This document shows, in pieces, positions 17,518 to 24,900 of a stretch of DNA of 32,389 bases (positions are counted from its first letter, which is position 1; each line of letters starts with the position of its first letter). The position numbers and the translations under genes are program-made. The stretch is from Verrucomicrobiota bacterium (GTDB lineage Bacteria > Verrucomicrobiota > Kiritimatiellia > JAKQHR01), in contig JAKQHR010000157.1 in the NCBI GenBank assembly GCA_029557905.1, positions 1-32,389 on the forward strand. Direction: 5' to 3'. The notes beneath the pieces were generated by a model. It worked only from the letters and a program-made list of their open reading frames with translations, was not told the DNA's origin and did no database searches.

Positions 17518-17861
17518 TTTTGTTTCACCTTTCTTTTGAATGATGCGTACTCGCTGCCCGCCGATTTTTTTATGCGCTGCTGGAGCACGTCGTATTCCTT
17601 TAGAAATTTCCTGCCGAAATCCGTCAGTTCCGCGCCGCCTCTTTCACTGCCGCCGCGGGCGCGCACAATCACGGGCTCCGGCAGATTGGCCTCCAGCCGG
17701 TTAAGAATCTTGAGCGCCTTGACATAGGAGAGGCCGACGCGCTCCGCCGCGGCATGGATCGAGCGCGTGGCGTCTATTTCGCGGAGCAGCCACACGAGTC
17801 CGATGCCCATAAATTCGTCGCCGGCCGCGTTCACCAGCGTTATTTTTAGTTTTACATCCAT
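17514..17861 (-). CDS. ModE-like winged-helix regulator (DNA-binding domain only)
   Basis: The 115-residue protein matches the N-terminal LysR-type winged helix of ModE: GLVWLLREIDATRSIHAAAERVGLSYVKALKILNRLE, then the wing RGGSERGGAELTDFG. In E. coli ModE two Mop domains follow and bind molybdate. They are absent here, so ligand sensing must be indirect, involve another protein, or not occur. The gene is the first of a four-gene operon with the TonB receptor, methyltransferase and membrane protein, and lies 40 bp from the divergent NTPase gene. A ModE-type palindrome sits in that gap, so autoregulation and joint control of both sides is likely. Confidence 0.85.
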   Translation of the reverse strand: MDVKLKITLVNAAGDEFMGIGLVWLLREIDATRSIHAAAERVGLSYVKALKILNRLEANLPEPVIVRARGGSERGGAELTDFGRKFLKEYDVLQQRIKKSAGSEYASFKRKVKQK

Positions 17862-17869
17862 AAGCGTGC

Positions 17870-17893
17870 CGATATATATAGGCGTTTATATCG
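17870..17893. promoter_or_regulatory. Candidate ModE-type operator
   Basis: The site reads CGATATATA, six bases, then TTTATATCG. The outer parts extend to an exact 8-bp inverted repeat, CCGATATA (17869-17876) and TATATCGG (17887-17894). The E. coli ModE consensus as I recall it is CGnTATATA-N6-TATATAnCG, which this matches with a single mismatch and the same spacing. It lies between the divergent starts at 17861 and 17902. Binding there would block initiation in both directions, and its right arm touches the ribosome site of the NTPase gene. Confidence 0.75.
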
Positions 17894-17901
17894 GAAGGCA
17901 A

Positions 17902-18414
17902 ATGAAAAATAGCAGGATTATTCTAACGGGAGAAAAGCAGGTCGGCAAAAGCACGGTCTGCCGGAAGGTCATGGATGCGCTGGCGCCGGGGGAACTCTTC
18001 GGCTTCCGCACGTTCCGGACGCCGGAAGGCTTTGCGCTTTCCTCATGGGGCGGGAAACCCGCGGCCTTCGCATCCTGGAAATCGGCGGGCCGCGATTTCG
18101 AAGACCTGCAGATTGACCTGTCCGTTTTCAATTCCGCCGGCGCGGCGGTCCTGGTTACCGCGTCACCCGCGGCATGGCTGGTTATGGACGAGCTCGGGAT
18201 CATGGAGCAGCGCGCCGGAAAGTTTGTGCAGGCCGTCCGCGCCGCATGGTCCGGTCCGAATCCCGGAATCGCTGTGATTCAGAAAAGGGCGCTGGATTTC
18301 TGGCGGAATGAGCTGAAAGAAAACCCCTGCCCCGTTTTCGAGATCATGACGGAAAACCGCGACGCCGCGCCCGGAATCCTCTTGCACGATCTCGCGCCGG
18401 AATCCGCGATATAA
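17902..18414 (+). CDS. THEP1-like nucleoside-triphosphatase
   Basis: The 170-residue protein has a Walker A motif at the extreme N-terminus (TGEKQVGKST), a Walker B-like LVMDELGIMEQ near residue 100, and the FGFRTF strand after the P-loop. These are the marks of the NTPase_1/THEP1 family (COG1618). GGAAGG precedes the ATG. The family's physiological role is poorly defined. Here it is transcribed away from the ModE-like regulator and shares the operator region, so it belongs to the same regulon. The stop codon lies inside the end of the attC-like site at 18409-18480, so the cassette array was inserted right at its 3' end without disrupting it. Confidence 0.82.
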   Translation: MKNSRIILTGEKQVGKSTVCRKVMDALAPGELFGFRTFRTPEGFALSSWGGKPAAFASWKSAGRDFEDLQIDLSVFNSAGAAVLVTASPAAWLVMDELGIMEQRAGKFVQAVRAAWSGPNPGIAVIQKRALDFWRNELKENPCPVFEIMTENRDAAPGILLHDLAPESAI

Positions 18415-18480
18415 CTTCAGGAGTGAGTCTCCGGTGCTTGAGCCGGAGGCGGGGCGCCGGTAGACCCCAGCCCGTTCAAC
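18409..18480 (-). other. attC-like recombination site B (72 bp)
   Basis: On the minus strand the site starts with GTTGAAC (R''), has the arms GTCTACCGG and CCGGAGAC with one extra A in the first arm, and ends with GTTATAT (R'). It has the same length as the site at 20154-20225 and is about three-quarters identical to it, nearly so across the central core. The extra unpaired base in the inner arm is a known mark of integron attC hairpins. It lies directly after the methyltransferase gene, as a cassette attC should. Confidence 0.65.
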
Positions 18481-18485
18481 ATATT

Positions 18486-19160
18486 TTATCCGTGTTTTCG
18501 TGCGGGTTTATCAAACATCACCATTTGCTGTGACGAGGTGCGGTTGATAATGGGATATGAGGAAAGATCTTCAACGTCTTCATTTCCCCATTGAGCCCAA
18601 CCCTTTCTGGGGTGGCGCGCAAACAATTCAAGATATGGGCCGGGAGAACAGGACTCAATAATGTTGTAGAGTTCGTCTGGCTTTCGCGAATGCTCGCGTT
18701 TTCTGGTGGATATGATGTTTGTTTGGGTGCGTCCTGCTTCAAGTGTGCGCATACTGCCCCGAATCCCGAAAAGGACTAACTCAGTTACATTACGGAAGTA
18801 GAAACCCACACCCCGGCCATCGGGACCACCATCTTTTCTGATTTTGTACCAAACTAGATTTGTTTTATAGGTGAACCCCCAACGCTTCATTACCTCAAGG
18901 CCTTCTGCGATGAGGGCATTTGGAACCCAGAGATAAAGATGCGCTCGCGATGCGGCAAGGCGATTAACTGGCAGTTCATAAATCTCTTCCATTGTCATGG
19001 TCGGATATCGCAAAAGTCTTTGATGTTCGGGAGCCATTTTGCCGGTGCGATTTTCAAAACGCCAAGGGGGATCGGCAAGGATTGTCGAAAAAGGGCCCCT
19101 GACTTGGGCGGTAAGATCTTCGGCAGCGGAAACTTGGGGCATATTAAATATCTTCGACAT
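18486..19160 (-). CDS. MT-A70 family DNA adenine methyltransferase
   Basis: The 224-residue protein carries the catalytic DPPW at residues 30-33 inside STILADPPWRFEN, followed by ASRAHLYLWVPNALIAEGLEV and GFTYKTNLVWYK, the MT-A70 layout for N6-adenine methylation. The ATG at 19160 has GGAG nine bases upstream; a longer frame would extend 102 bp into the nuclease gene. The start lies within the 3' end of the nuclease gene (17-bp overlap). It is the protective methylase of that restriction enzyme. The 3' end is followed after 5 bp by an attC-like site, so this is the last gene of its cassette. Confidence 0.88.
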   Translation of the reverse strand: MSKIFNMPQVSAAEDLTAQVRGPFSTILADPPWRFENRTGKMAPEHQRLLRYPTMTMEEIYELPVNRLAASRAHLYLWVPNALIAEGLEVMKRWGFTYKTNLVWYKIRKDGGPDGRGVGFYFRNVTELVLFGIRGSMRTLEAGRTQTNIISTRKREHSRKPDELYNIIESCSPGPYLELFARHPRKGWAQWGNEDVEDLSSYPIINRTSSQQMVMFDKPARKHG

Positions 19161-19734
19161 AGAGTGATCTCCGAATTCCAAAAACCAACAGCGGGCATCC
19201 TGCGCCACCACCACCCTGAATGCGGGGAATGAGTTTTCCCATATGGGTTGTAGATGCGCCATAAGATGATCCGCGACCTAGAGAATCAAATATATCCTGT
19301 AATTCGTCACAGCGCGTAATAATTATTCCCACAGATACAGCGCGAAGATCAAAAAGGAGGCGGAAATTATTCAGATCCCTGTCGAAAAAAGGGTCCTTAT
19401 TATTCCACTCAATTTCCAGCGCGATTCTATTCTTAAAACAGTCAACCGCATGTGTCGGCGACTCCATCACATTGTCGTCAACAGTTATGCTCGTTTCAAA
19501 ATTCTTCTCCTCCCACCCCTTATTCGACAGCTCGGAATCAATCCATTCGGAAACTTTAGATTTGCGTCCACCGCCGACGGCAATATGACTTTTCTTGAGC
19601 CTGAAACGAGTCAAGACATCACAAATATCCTTATATTCGGCCGCAAAATCCTGCCGCAAAATGGCGCATGCATGACGCCACTCGTGGACCTCGTAATTCT
19701 GCTGTATGAATTTGGGCAATTCCGTTGTAGTCAT
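19144..19734 (-). CDS. BglII/BstYI-family type II restriction endonuclease
   Basis: The 196-residue product ends in a PD-(D/E)xK-like core: Asp98, then Glu107-Ile-Glu109 in LEIEWNNKDPFFDRDLNN, followed by FRLLFDLRAVSVGIIITR. The D-X8-E-X-E spacing equals the D84/E93/Q95 active-site spacing I recall for BglII. IEWNNKDPFFDRDL is a family hallmark. The recognition site cannot be read from sequence; relatives cut GATC-centred sites. It lies upstream of and overlaps its methyltransferase, an order in which the nuclease is translated first. No control (C) protein gene was found. GC content is lower than in the flanking genes. Confidence 0.87.
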   Translation of the reverse strand: MTTTELPKFIQQNYEVHEWRHACAILRQDFAAEYKDICDVLTRFRLKKSHIAVGGGRKSKVSEWIDSELSNKGWEEKNFETSITVDDNVMESPTHAVDCFKNRIALEIEWNNKDPFFDRDLNNFRLLFDLRAVSVGIIITRCDELQDIFDSLGRGSSYGASTTHMGKLIPRIQGGGGAGCPLLVFGIRRSLYVEDI

Positions 19735-19856
19735 ATTGTTACTGTTGCACGCTGCATGTCATTTTTCAACATTTCTTTCGTCGACATCAGCCATGAGGTT
19801 GAGATGGCCGCAGGCCGCCGATGGCCTCTATGGTTCGGAGGTCTTTGTTCTTCCGG

Positions 19857-20138
19857 CTAGAAGATGTACACGTATACGGTTCGGTGGGCACTGAGGCCAC
19901 CACCCGTGCCGCCTTTCATGCCTTTCGTGTTGATGAAGTAGGTTTCGATCTCCTGTGCATCACCGAGAGATTCTGCAACCCGCTGAAGCCAGTACTGAGT
20001 GTCTTTTCCGTCCGCTTCATGTTGCGATCGTCTCTCTTTAGGATCATGTGTGAGTCCGATTGTCCACGCACTGTAATTGGCAGTCTTTGATCCCTCTACC
20101 CTGTTGACGATTTCCTGTGCTATAGCATTCTTGTCCAT
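19857..20138 (-). CDS. Small protein of unknown function, cassette-borne
   Basis: A 93-residue protein with a strong ribosome site (AAAGGAG) before the ATG at 20138. It reads WTIGLTHDPKERRSQHEADG, then AQEIETYFINTKGMKGGTGGG and ends VYVYIF. The order WTIGxT, an Arg about seven residues on, a Glu in AxEIE and a glycine-rich loop loosely recalls GIY-YIG-like folds. The catalytic tyrosines are not in the standard positions, so I do not claim a nuclease. It is the first gene of the cassette that also carries the restriction-modification pair. A 122-bp gap separates it from the nuclease gene, in which I see no attC-like site. Confidence 0.65.
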   Translation of the reverse strand: MDKNAIAQEIVNRVEGSKTANYSAWTIGLTHDPKERRSQHEADGKDTQYWLQRVAESLGDAQEIETYFINTKGMKGGTGGGLSAHRTVYVYIF

Positions 20139-20153
20139 TTGTTTCTCCTTTTG

Positions 20154-20225
20154 ACCGAACGTTAGGGGTGCGTCTCCGGCGCCAGAGCCGGAGGCGGGGC
20201 ACCGGTAGACTCCAGCTTGTTATGG
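20154..20225 (-). other. attC-like recombination site A (72 bp)
   Basis: On the minus strand it runs from CCATAAC (R''-like) to GTTCGGT (R'-like). It contains GTCTACCGG and CCGGAGAC, which pair with a single extra A, and a central CTCCGGC/GCCGGAG hairpin. Its 72-bp length equals that of site B, with a shared core. It fills the space between the stop of the 211-residue protein gene and the ribosome site of the 93-residue protein gene. Confidence 0.65.
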
Positions 20226-20861
20226 TCAAAATGGTTTTACATCAGATAATCCGGCATTAATCATCCACTGCAAATAATCAATTCCAAGATTAGTTATATA
20301 ATATCGATCTGCATCTAATCTGATTAGTTTAGAACTGATTAAATATTCAACATATTGTTTTGTATTCCACCTGTCAAAGCCGGGACTGTGTTTTGACTTT
20401 ACGCGACTATAGTAGTGTTCCAGATATTCTTGATTTAGACCATCAACGCGATTCTGATTGAGAACCTTAAGGAATACGATCTGGCTTCCAAATATTAAAC
20501 GATATATGTTCTGGAAAAGAATGGTAATCTGAGCATTGGCTAGGTATCGGATCAACAGGCTTATTGTTTTACCAGTAGACTCATATCCCAAACGTTTCAA
20601 ATCATCAACAATCGCATGTTCCTGATCGAGTAGAGATGGGTAATTAAAAGCATGCATTAACCCATCGTCTTCTTTGATTTCATGTACTTCAGGGGGTGTT
20701 TGTGATTGATCATTAGCTTTTGGTGGATCAACCTGAACGCCGTCTTTCCCAACCGACTTAATCCTTGCAAGAACGCTGCATATGGCTTTACGGAATATCA
20801 GGCATGCAATAAGCGCAGCACATGGCCATTTGAGGATATCTATTACTTTATAATAATCCAT
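20226..20861 (-). CDS. AT-rich membrane-anchored protein of unknown function
   Basis: A 211-residue protein with a short N-terminal membrane segment (residues about 12-32, CAALIACLIFRKAICSVL), a polar linker rich in Pro and Asp, and a helical domain. Its last 60 residues look like a winged helix (YVEYLISSKLIRLDADRYYI). Base composition is far more AT-rich than in the surrounding genes, marking recent acquisition. AAGGGGG precedes the ATG. It occupies its own attC-bounded cassette. Similar anchor-plus-helical proteins occur in genomic islands and are sometimes suspected of defence roles, but I recognise no family. Confidence 0.65.
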   Translation of the reverse strand: MDYYKVIDILKWPCAALIACLIFRKAICSVLARIKSVGKDGVQVDPPKANDQSQTPPEVHEIKEDDGLMHAFNYPSLLDQEHAIVDDLKRLGYESTGKTISLLIRYLANAQITILFQNIYRLIFGSQIVFLKVLNQNRVDGLNQEYLEHYYSRVKSKHSPGFDRWNTKQYVEYLISSKLIRLDADRYYITNLGIDYLQWMINAGLSDVKPF

Positions 20862-20870
20862 TATCCACCC

Positions 20871-20877
20871 CCTTAAC
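20871..20877 (-). other. Candidate left boundary of the cassette array (R'-like heptamer)
   Basis: GTTAAGG on the minus strand lies 10 bp upstream of the first cassette gene. It pairs with the R''-like CCATAAC of site A at six of seven positions, as the two ends of one circular cassette should. The sequence further upstream shows no complete attC or a clear attI, and no integrase gene is in the window. Confidence 0.4.
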
Positions 20878-21120
20878 TAGGAGTTTAAGGTTACAGGTAT
20901 GAGGTGTGTTCGGCGCGAGGCCTGCCGTTTCCGGTCTGTCATTCACTTTCAGTCCGTCCTCCTGGACCCCCTCGCCGTTCCGAAGCATAACGCCGGGGCG
21001 GAGCGGAAAGCCAGAAAGAAGTTCGGAAAAATGAAGTCGGCGTCGCGCCGCATCCGTGTCATCCGTGCAATCCGTGGTTCTTTTTCATGCGGTTTCAGTC
21101 TTCTCAGCGGAAACCTTTTA

Positions 21121-21143
21121 AATAGTACTAAATTAGTACTATT
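21121..21143. repeat. Perfect 23-nt palindrome
   Basis: AATAGTACTAA and its exact reverse complement TTAGTACTATT are separated by a single A. It lies just before the first large T-tract array. It could be a dimeric operator or a small cruciform; there is no adjacent gene to assign it to. Confidence 0.7.
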
Positions 21144-21157
21144 TCGTATTATTCGCG

Positions 21158-21243
21158 TTTTTAGGCCATTTTTACTGTTTTTGGCCGTTTTTAGGCGTTT
21201 TTGGGCGTTTTTTGGCCATTTTTTGATGTTTTTGGGCGTTTTT
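21158..21243. repeat. Helically phased T-tract array (copy 2)
   Basis: Nine T runs of five or six start at 21158, 21169, 21178, 21188, 21198, 21208, 21219, 21229 and 21239, a mean period of 10.1 bp. The spacers are GC-rich and mostly variants of GGCCG, AGGCG or GGGCG. Such phasing predicts strong static curvature. Confidence 0.85.
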
Positions 21244-21474
21244 AACCTCGCATGAATGCTCATGCACACGAATCGAAGAATGAGGATTTTTCGCACAAAG
21301 ACGCGAAGCCGCCACGTTTTCAGAAATTTTTTTATTATGAAGAGCCGCAGCCAAAACAGAGTTCAGCATGAAGATACAAAGAGCATGAAGAAGAAAGCAT
21401 GGATTATAAGGGCAAATTATTCAGGCATCTTTGTGTCTCTGTGTCTTTGTGCGAATATATTTTCACGAATTCTC

Positions 21475-21564
21475 TTTTTTGGGCCATTTTTTACTGTTTT
21501 TGGCCGTTTTTAAGCGTTTTTGGCCATTTTTTGACGTTTTTTGGGCACTTTTTGGCCGTTTTTT
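21475..21564. repeat. Helically phased T-tract array (copy 3)
   Basis: T runs start at 21475, 21487, 21497, 21507, 21517, 21527, 21537, 21549 and 21559, mostly 10 bp apart. The spacers (ACTG, GGCCG, AAGCG, GGCCA, GACG, GGGCAC) resemble those of copy 2. Copies 2 and 3 have the same orientation and flank a diverged inverted-repeat pair. Confidence 0.85.
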
Positions 21565-21686
21565 GGTTCTTCTACGATTTTCGTGGGAACATTGGGCGAA
21601 ATGGAGGTGGCTATAAAGAACAGGACTCAGCCAGGTACAGGGGCTGGGAACATAATTTCCCGGAGAATCGGCGTGATCACGGCGGC

Positions 21687-21752
21687 GGTGTAGTAGCGCC
21701 TCTGTGAGGCGCATTCTGAAACATATGCCGCTCGCAGAGCGGCTACTACACC
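21687..21752. repeat. REP-like cruciform element
   Basis: An outer 11-bp stem (GGTGTAGTAGC with GCTACTACACC) encloses two perfect 7-bp hairpins: GCGCCTC-TGT-GAGGCGC at 21696-21712 and GCCGCTC-GCA-GAGCGGC at 21727-21743. The three-way-junction shape resembles paired REP (BIME) elements mobilised by RAYT transposases. No RAYT gene is in the window. Confidence 0.75.
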
Positions 21753-21925
21753 AGACCCCCTGCAAATAAAGGCGTTCCCGGCTGTTGTGATCATGGAACG
21801 ACGAACATGAAAAGCCGTCTGTGAATTTGTGTGAAAGCGGCGTCCAGCCGCCGCACTCCAAAGCGCCGCGAAGGTGGCGCAACGTTTATCATTTAACGCC
21901 AGAAGTTGATTTGGATATCAAAGCC

Positions 21926-21949
21926 TTCCACGATAATTGACGAAGAACC
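21926..21949 (+). repeat. Solo copy of the ISL3-like terminal repeat
   Basis: These 24 bp are identical to 117-140, including the CCACGATAATTGACGAAGAA core, in the same orientation. No transposase remnant precedes it here. It may be one end of a small non-autonomous element or a scar of a lost IS copy. Like the copy at 117-140, it is followed at once by T runs (21952-21956 and 21963-21968). Confidence 0.75.
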
Positions 21950-21993
21950 CGTTTTTGGGTCATTTTTTCCTGCCGGGCCCGCAGGCGATTTCC

Positions 21994-24900
21994 CTAGAAT
22001 CCGTTCCAGCCGTTGCGGCCTTTTTGTTCCTTGAGATAGGTTGACGGGTTGATGTCGAGATAGACCGCGTCCTCGCCAATGATGTGCTCGACCGCGTTCA
22101 CCAGTTTTTCGCAGGGAGTAACGCGGAAGCTGCGGGTTGTATCCATGAACACTTTTTCGCCGTCGGGATACTGCAGGCAGATGTTTACCGGCGTGTTTCC
22201 GGGGTGCCTCCGCAGCACCTGCTTGAGCTGCTCGGCTTTTTTCTCGTCGAAATTGACAGACGGAATATGCAGGGACATGCATTTTGAGAAAAGGCCGGGG
22301 ATATCCTTGAGCGCATGGATCTCCTTTGCCTGAAGAACAAGCTCCTCCCCCTTCTTGCGCAGCTCGCCGGCCACCATCACCGCGGCTTCATCGGCCAGCA
22401 GGCAGCCATACTGCTCAAACGGGCGGGGGAAGACCACCACATCCACGGCGCCTTCAAGGCCCTCCATGTGGAAGGTTCCCATGGGCCGGGATTCCTGCTG
22501 TTCGTTTTTCTTTTTCGTGAAACGCCGGGTGAACTGGCATACCAGCCCGCCGCAGCGGGTGTGCACCCCGCTCTCCGTTTCCAGCGAAGGCAGGTCGGCC
22601 ACGCGGTTCTGGCTGAACTTCTGAAGCACCCATTCGTATTCCTTGAGCGGATGACCGGAGATGTAGAATCCCAGCAGCTCTTTTTCGGCGGAAAGCATCG
22701 TGCTCTGGGGCCAGGGATCAGCCGGGGGAAGTTCGTCGGTCACGGCGCCGCGCCCCCCCTCGTCCAGCATGTCAAACAGGCTGGCCTGCCCGCGCTGCAG
22801 ATCATCCTGCACGGCAACGGCGCGACTCATGGCAAAATCAATCCCCGCGAAGACGCGGCCGCGCTTCATGCCGGAGAAGTCAAACGCGCCGCACTTCACC
22901 AGGCTTTCGATCACCTTCCGGTTCACCACGCGCGAATCGAGACGGCGGCAGAAATCAATCAGATCCTTGTAAGGGCCGTTTGCCTGCCGCTCGCGCACGA
23001 TCGCCTCCACCGCGCCGGTGCCCGCATTCTTGATGCCCGCCATGCCGAAGCGGATGCTGCCGTCCTTCATCGGGCGAAAGCGCACGTCGCTCTCGTTCAC
23101 GCTGGGCGGCCGCACTTCGATATCCATCTCGCGGCACTCGGCAATATAAATGGGAAGCTTGTCGGTGTTGCCGATTTCGATGGACAGCAGGGCCGCCATG
23201 AATTCAGCCGGATAATGCGCCTTGAGCCAGGCGGTCTGCCAGGACACGATGGCATAGGCGGCGCTGTGGGATTTATTGAAGCCGTAGCCCGCGAACCGCT
23301 CGATGTTGTCGAATATTTTTCCGGCCTTCTCGGCGGGAATTTTATTGGCCTTCATGCAGCCGTCTATGAATTTCTGGCGCTGCTTGGCCATTTCCTCGGG
23401 CTGCTTCTTGCCCATGGCGCGGCGCAGCAGGTCGCCCTGCGCCAGCGAAAAGCCGGCCAGGACATTGGCGGCGCGCTGGACCTGCTCCTGGTAGATCATG
23501 ACGCCATAGGTTTCCTTCAGGACTTCCTCCAGCAGGGGGTGATCGTAGGTGATCTTCACCTTCCCGTGCTTGCGCTCAACGTAGGGATCCAGCATGTTCA
23601 TTGGCCCCGGCCGGTACAGCGCGATCATGGCAATGAGATCTTCAAACTGCGTCAGGTGAATCCTCCGGAGGAGGTCGCGCATGCCGCGGCTTTCCACCTG
23701 AAACACGCCGAGGGTGTCGCCGCGGTTGAGCAGGTCGAAGGTCTCCTGATCGTCTATCGGCAGGTTCTGGACATCCACTTCTACGCCGTGATTGACGCGG
23801 ATATGGTCCACGGCCTCGCGGATCATCGTCAGGGTCTTGAGTCCGAGGAAGTCCATCTTCAGCAGGCCCGTCGCCTCAAGCGGCTTCATTTCGAACTGGG
23901 TAACCGGCTCCTTGTTCTTGTCCAGGCTCAGCGGGAGAATTTCAATGAGCGGCTTGTCGCCAATCACCACGCCGGCGGCATGGATGCCGGCATTGCGCGG
24001 CAGGCCCTCGAGCACACGCGCGAACTTCATGATCCTCTTCGCAAACTCCTCCGTCTCGATGGCCCGCTTGAAATCCGGGTTGTTCGCGACGGCCGATTCC
24101 AGCGTTGTGCCGACATCCTCCGGCACCATCTTGGCCAGCCGGTCGCAGTCGGCAAAAGGCAGCTCCAGCACACGGCCGATATCGCGGATGACGGTCTTCG
24201 CGCCGAGGGTGCCGAACGTGATGATCTGGGCCACGTTCTCGCGGCCGTATTTTTCCTTCACATATTCGATCACCTCGCCGCGGCGGGTCTGGCAGAAGTC
24301 TATGTCGAAGTCCGGCGGCGACACGCGCTCGGGATTGAGGAAGCGCTCGAAGATCAGGTGATAGCGCAGCGGATCAAGGCCGGTGATGCCCAGCACGTAG
24401 GCCACGAGACTGCCCGCGCCCGACCCGCGCCCGGGGCCGACCGGAATGCCCTGATCCCGGGCGAAGCGGATGAAATCGCTCACGACCAGAAAGTAATTGA
24501 TGAAACCGGTCTGCCGGATCACGCCCATCTCGAACTGGAAGCGGTCGCAGACCTTCTTTTCCTCGTCATCCTTCGGGTGCTTGATGTCCTCGATTCCGTA
24601 GCGCTCCTTGAGGCCCTCTTTCGCAAGATGAATGAGCCAGCCCTCGGCGGAGTGGCCTTCGGGAACCTTGTACTGGGGGAAATGAAGTTCGCCTGTGTCC
24701 AGTCGCAGCTGAACATTGCAGCGGTCGGCGATTTTCCTTGTGTTGTGCAGGGCCTCCGGCACCTCGGCGAAAAGCTCCCACATCTCGTCCGCGCTTTTCA
24801 TGTAGAGGTCCCGGCTGGAATAGCGCATGCGCTTCGGATCGCTGAAAACGGCCTGCGTCTGCAGGCAGATCATGATGTCGTGCGCCTCGCTGTGCTCCTT

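Larger units (their letters stand above)
20878..21993. other. Gene-free, repeat-rich intergenic region
   Basis: About 1.1 kb without a convincing coding frame. Frames here are short, low-complexity and lack ribosome sites. It holds, in order, a 23-nt palindrome, a T-tract array, a diverged inverted-repeat pair (21290-21308 and 21437-21455, sharing GTCTTTGTGCGAA), a second T-tract array, a cruciform-forming repeat, a GC-rich palindrome near 21837-21870 (GCGGCGTCCAGCCGCCGC) and a solo IS-type terminal repeat. It looks like a sink for mobile and repeated DNA between the cassette array and the 3' end of dnaE. Confidence 0.7.

Noticed and set aside
19735-19856. A third attC-like site between the 93-residue gene and the nuclease gene
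   Set aside because: The GC-rich stretch here (around GGCCGCAGGCCGCC) lacks the shared core, the paired inner arms and the R''/R' ends.
21158-21564. CRISPR-like spacing of repeats
   Set aside because: The repeated unit is only a T run every 10 bp, with no 25-40 bp repeats or spacers and no cas genes.
21950-21990. Rho-independent terminator of dnaE
   Set aside because: The hairpin CCTGC/GCAGG is followed on the minus strand by A residues rather than T, so it does not fit termination of dnaE.
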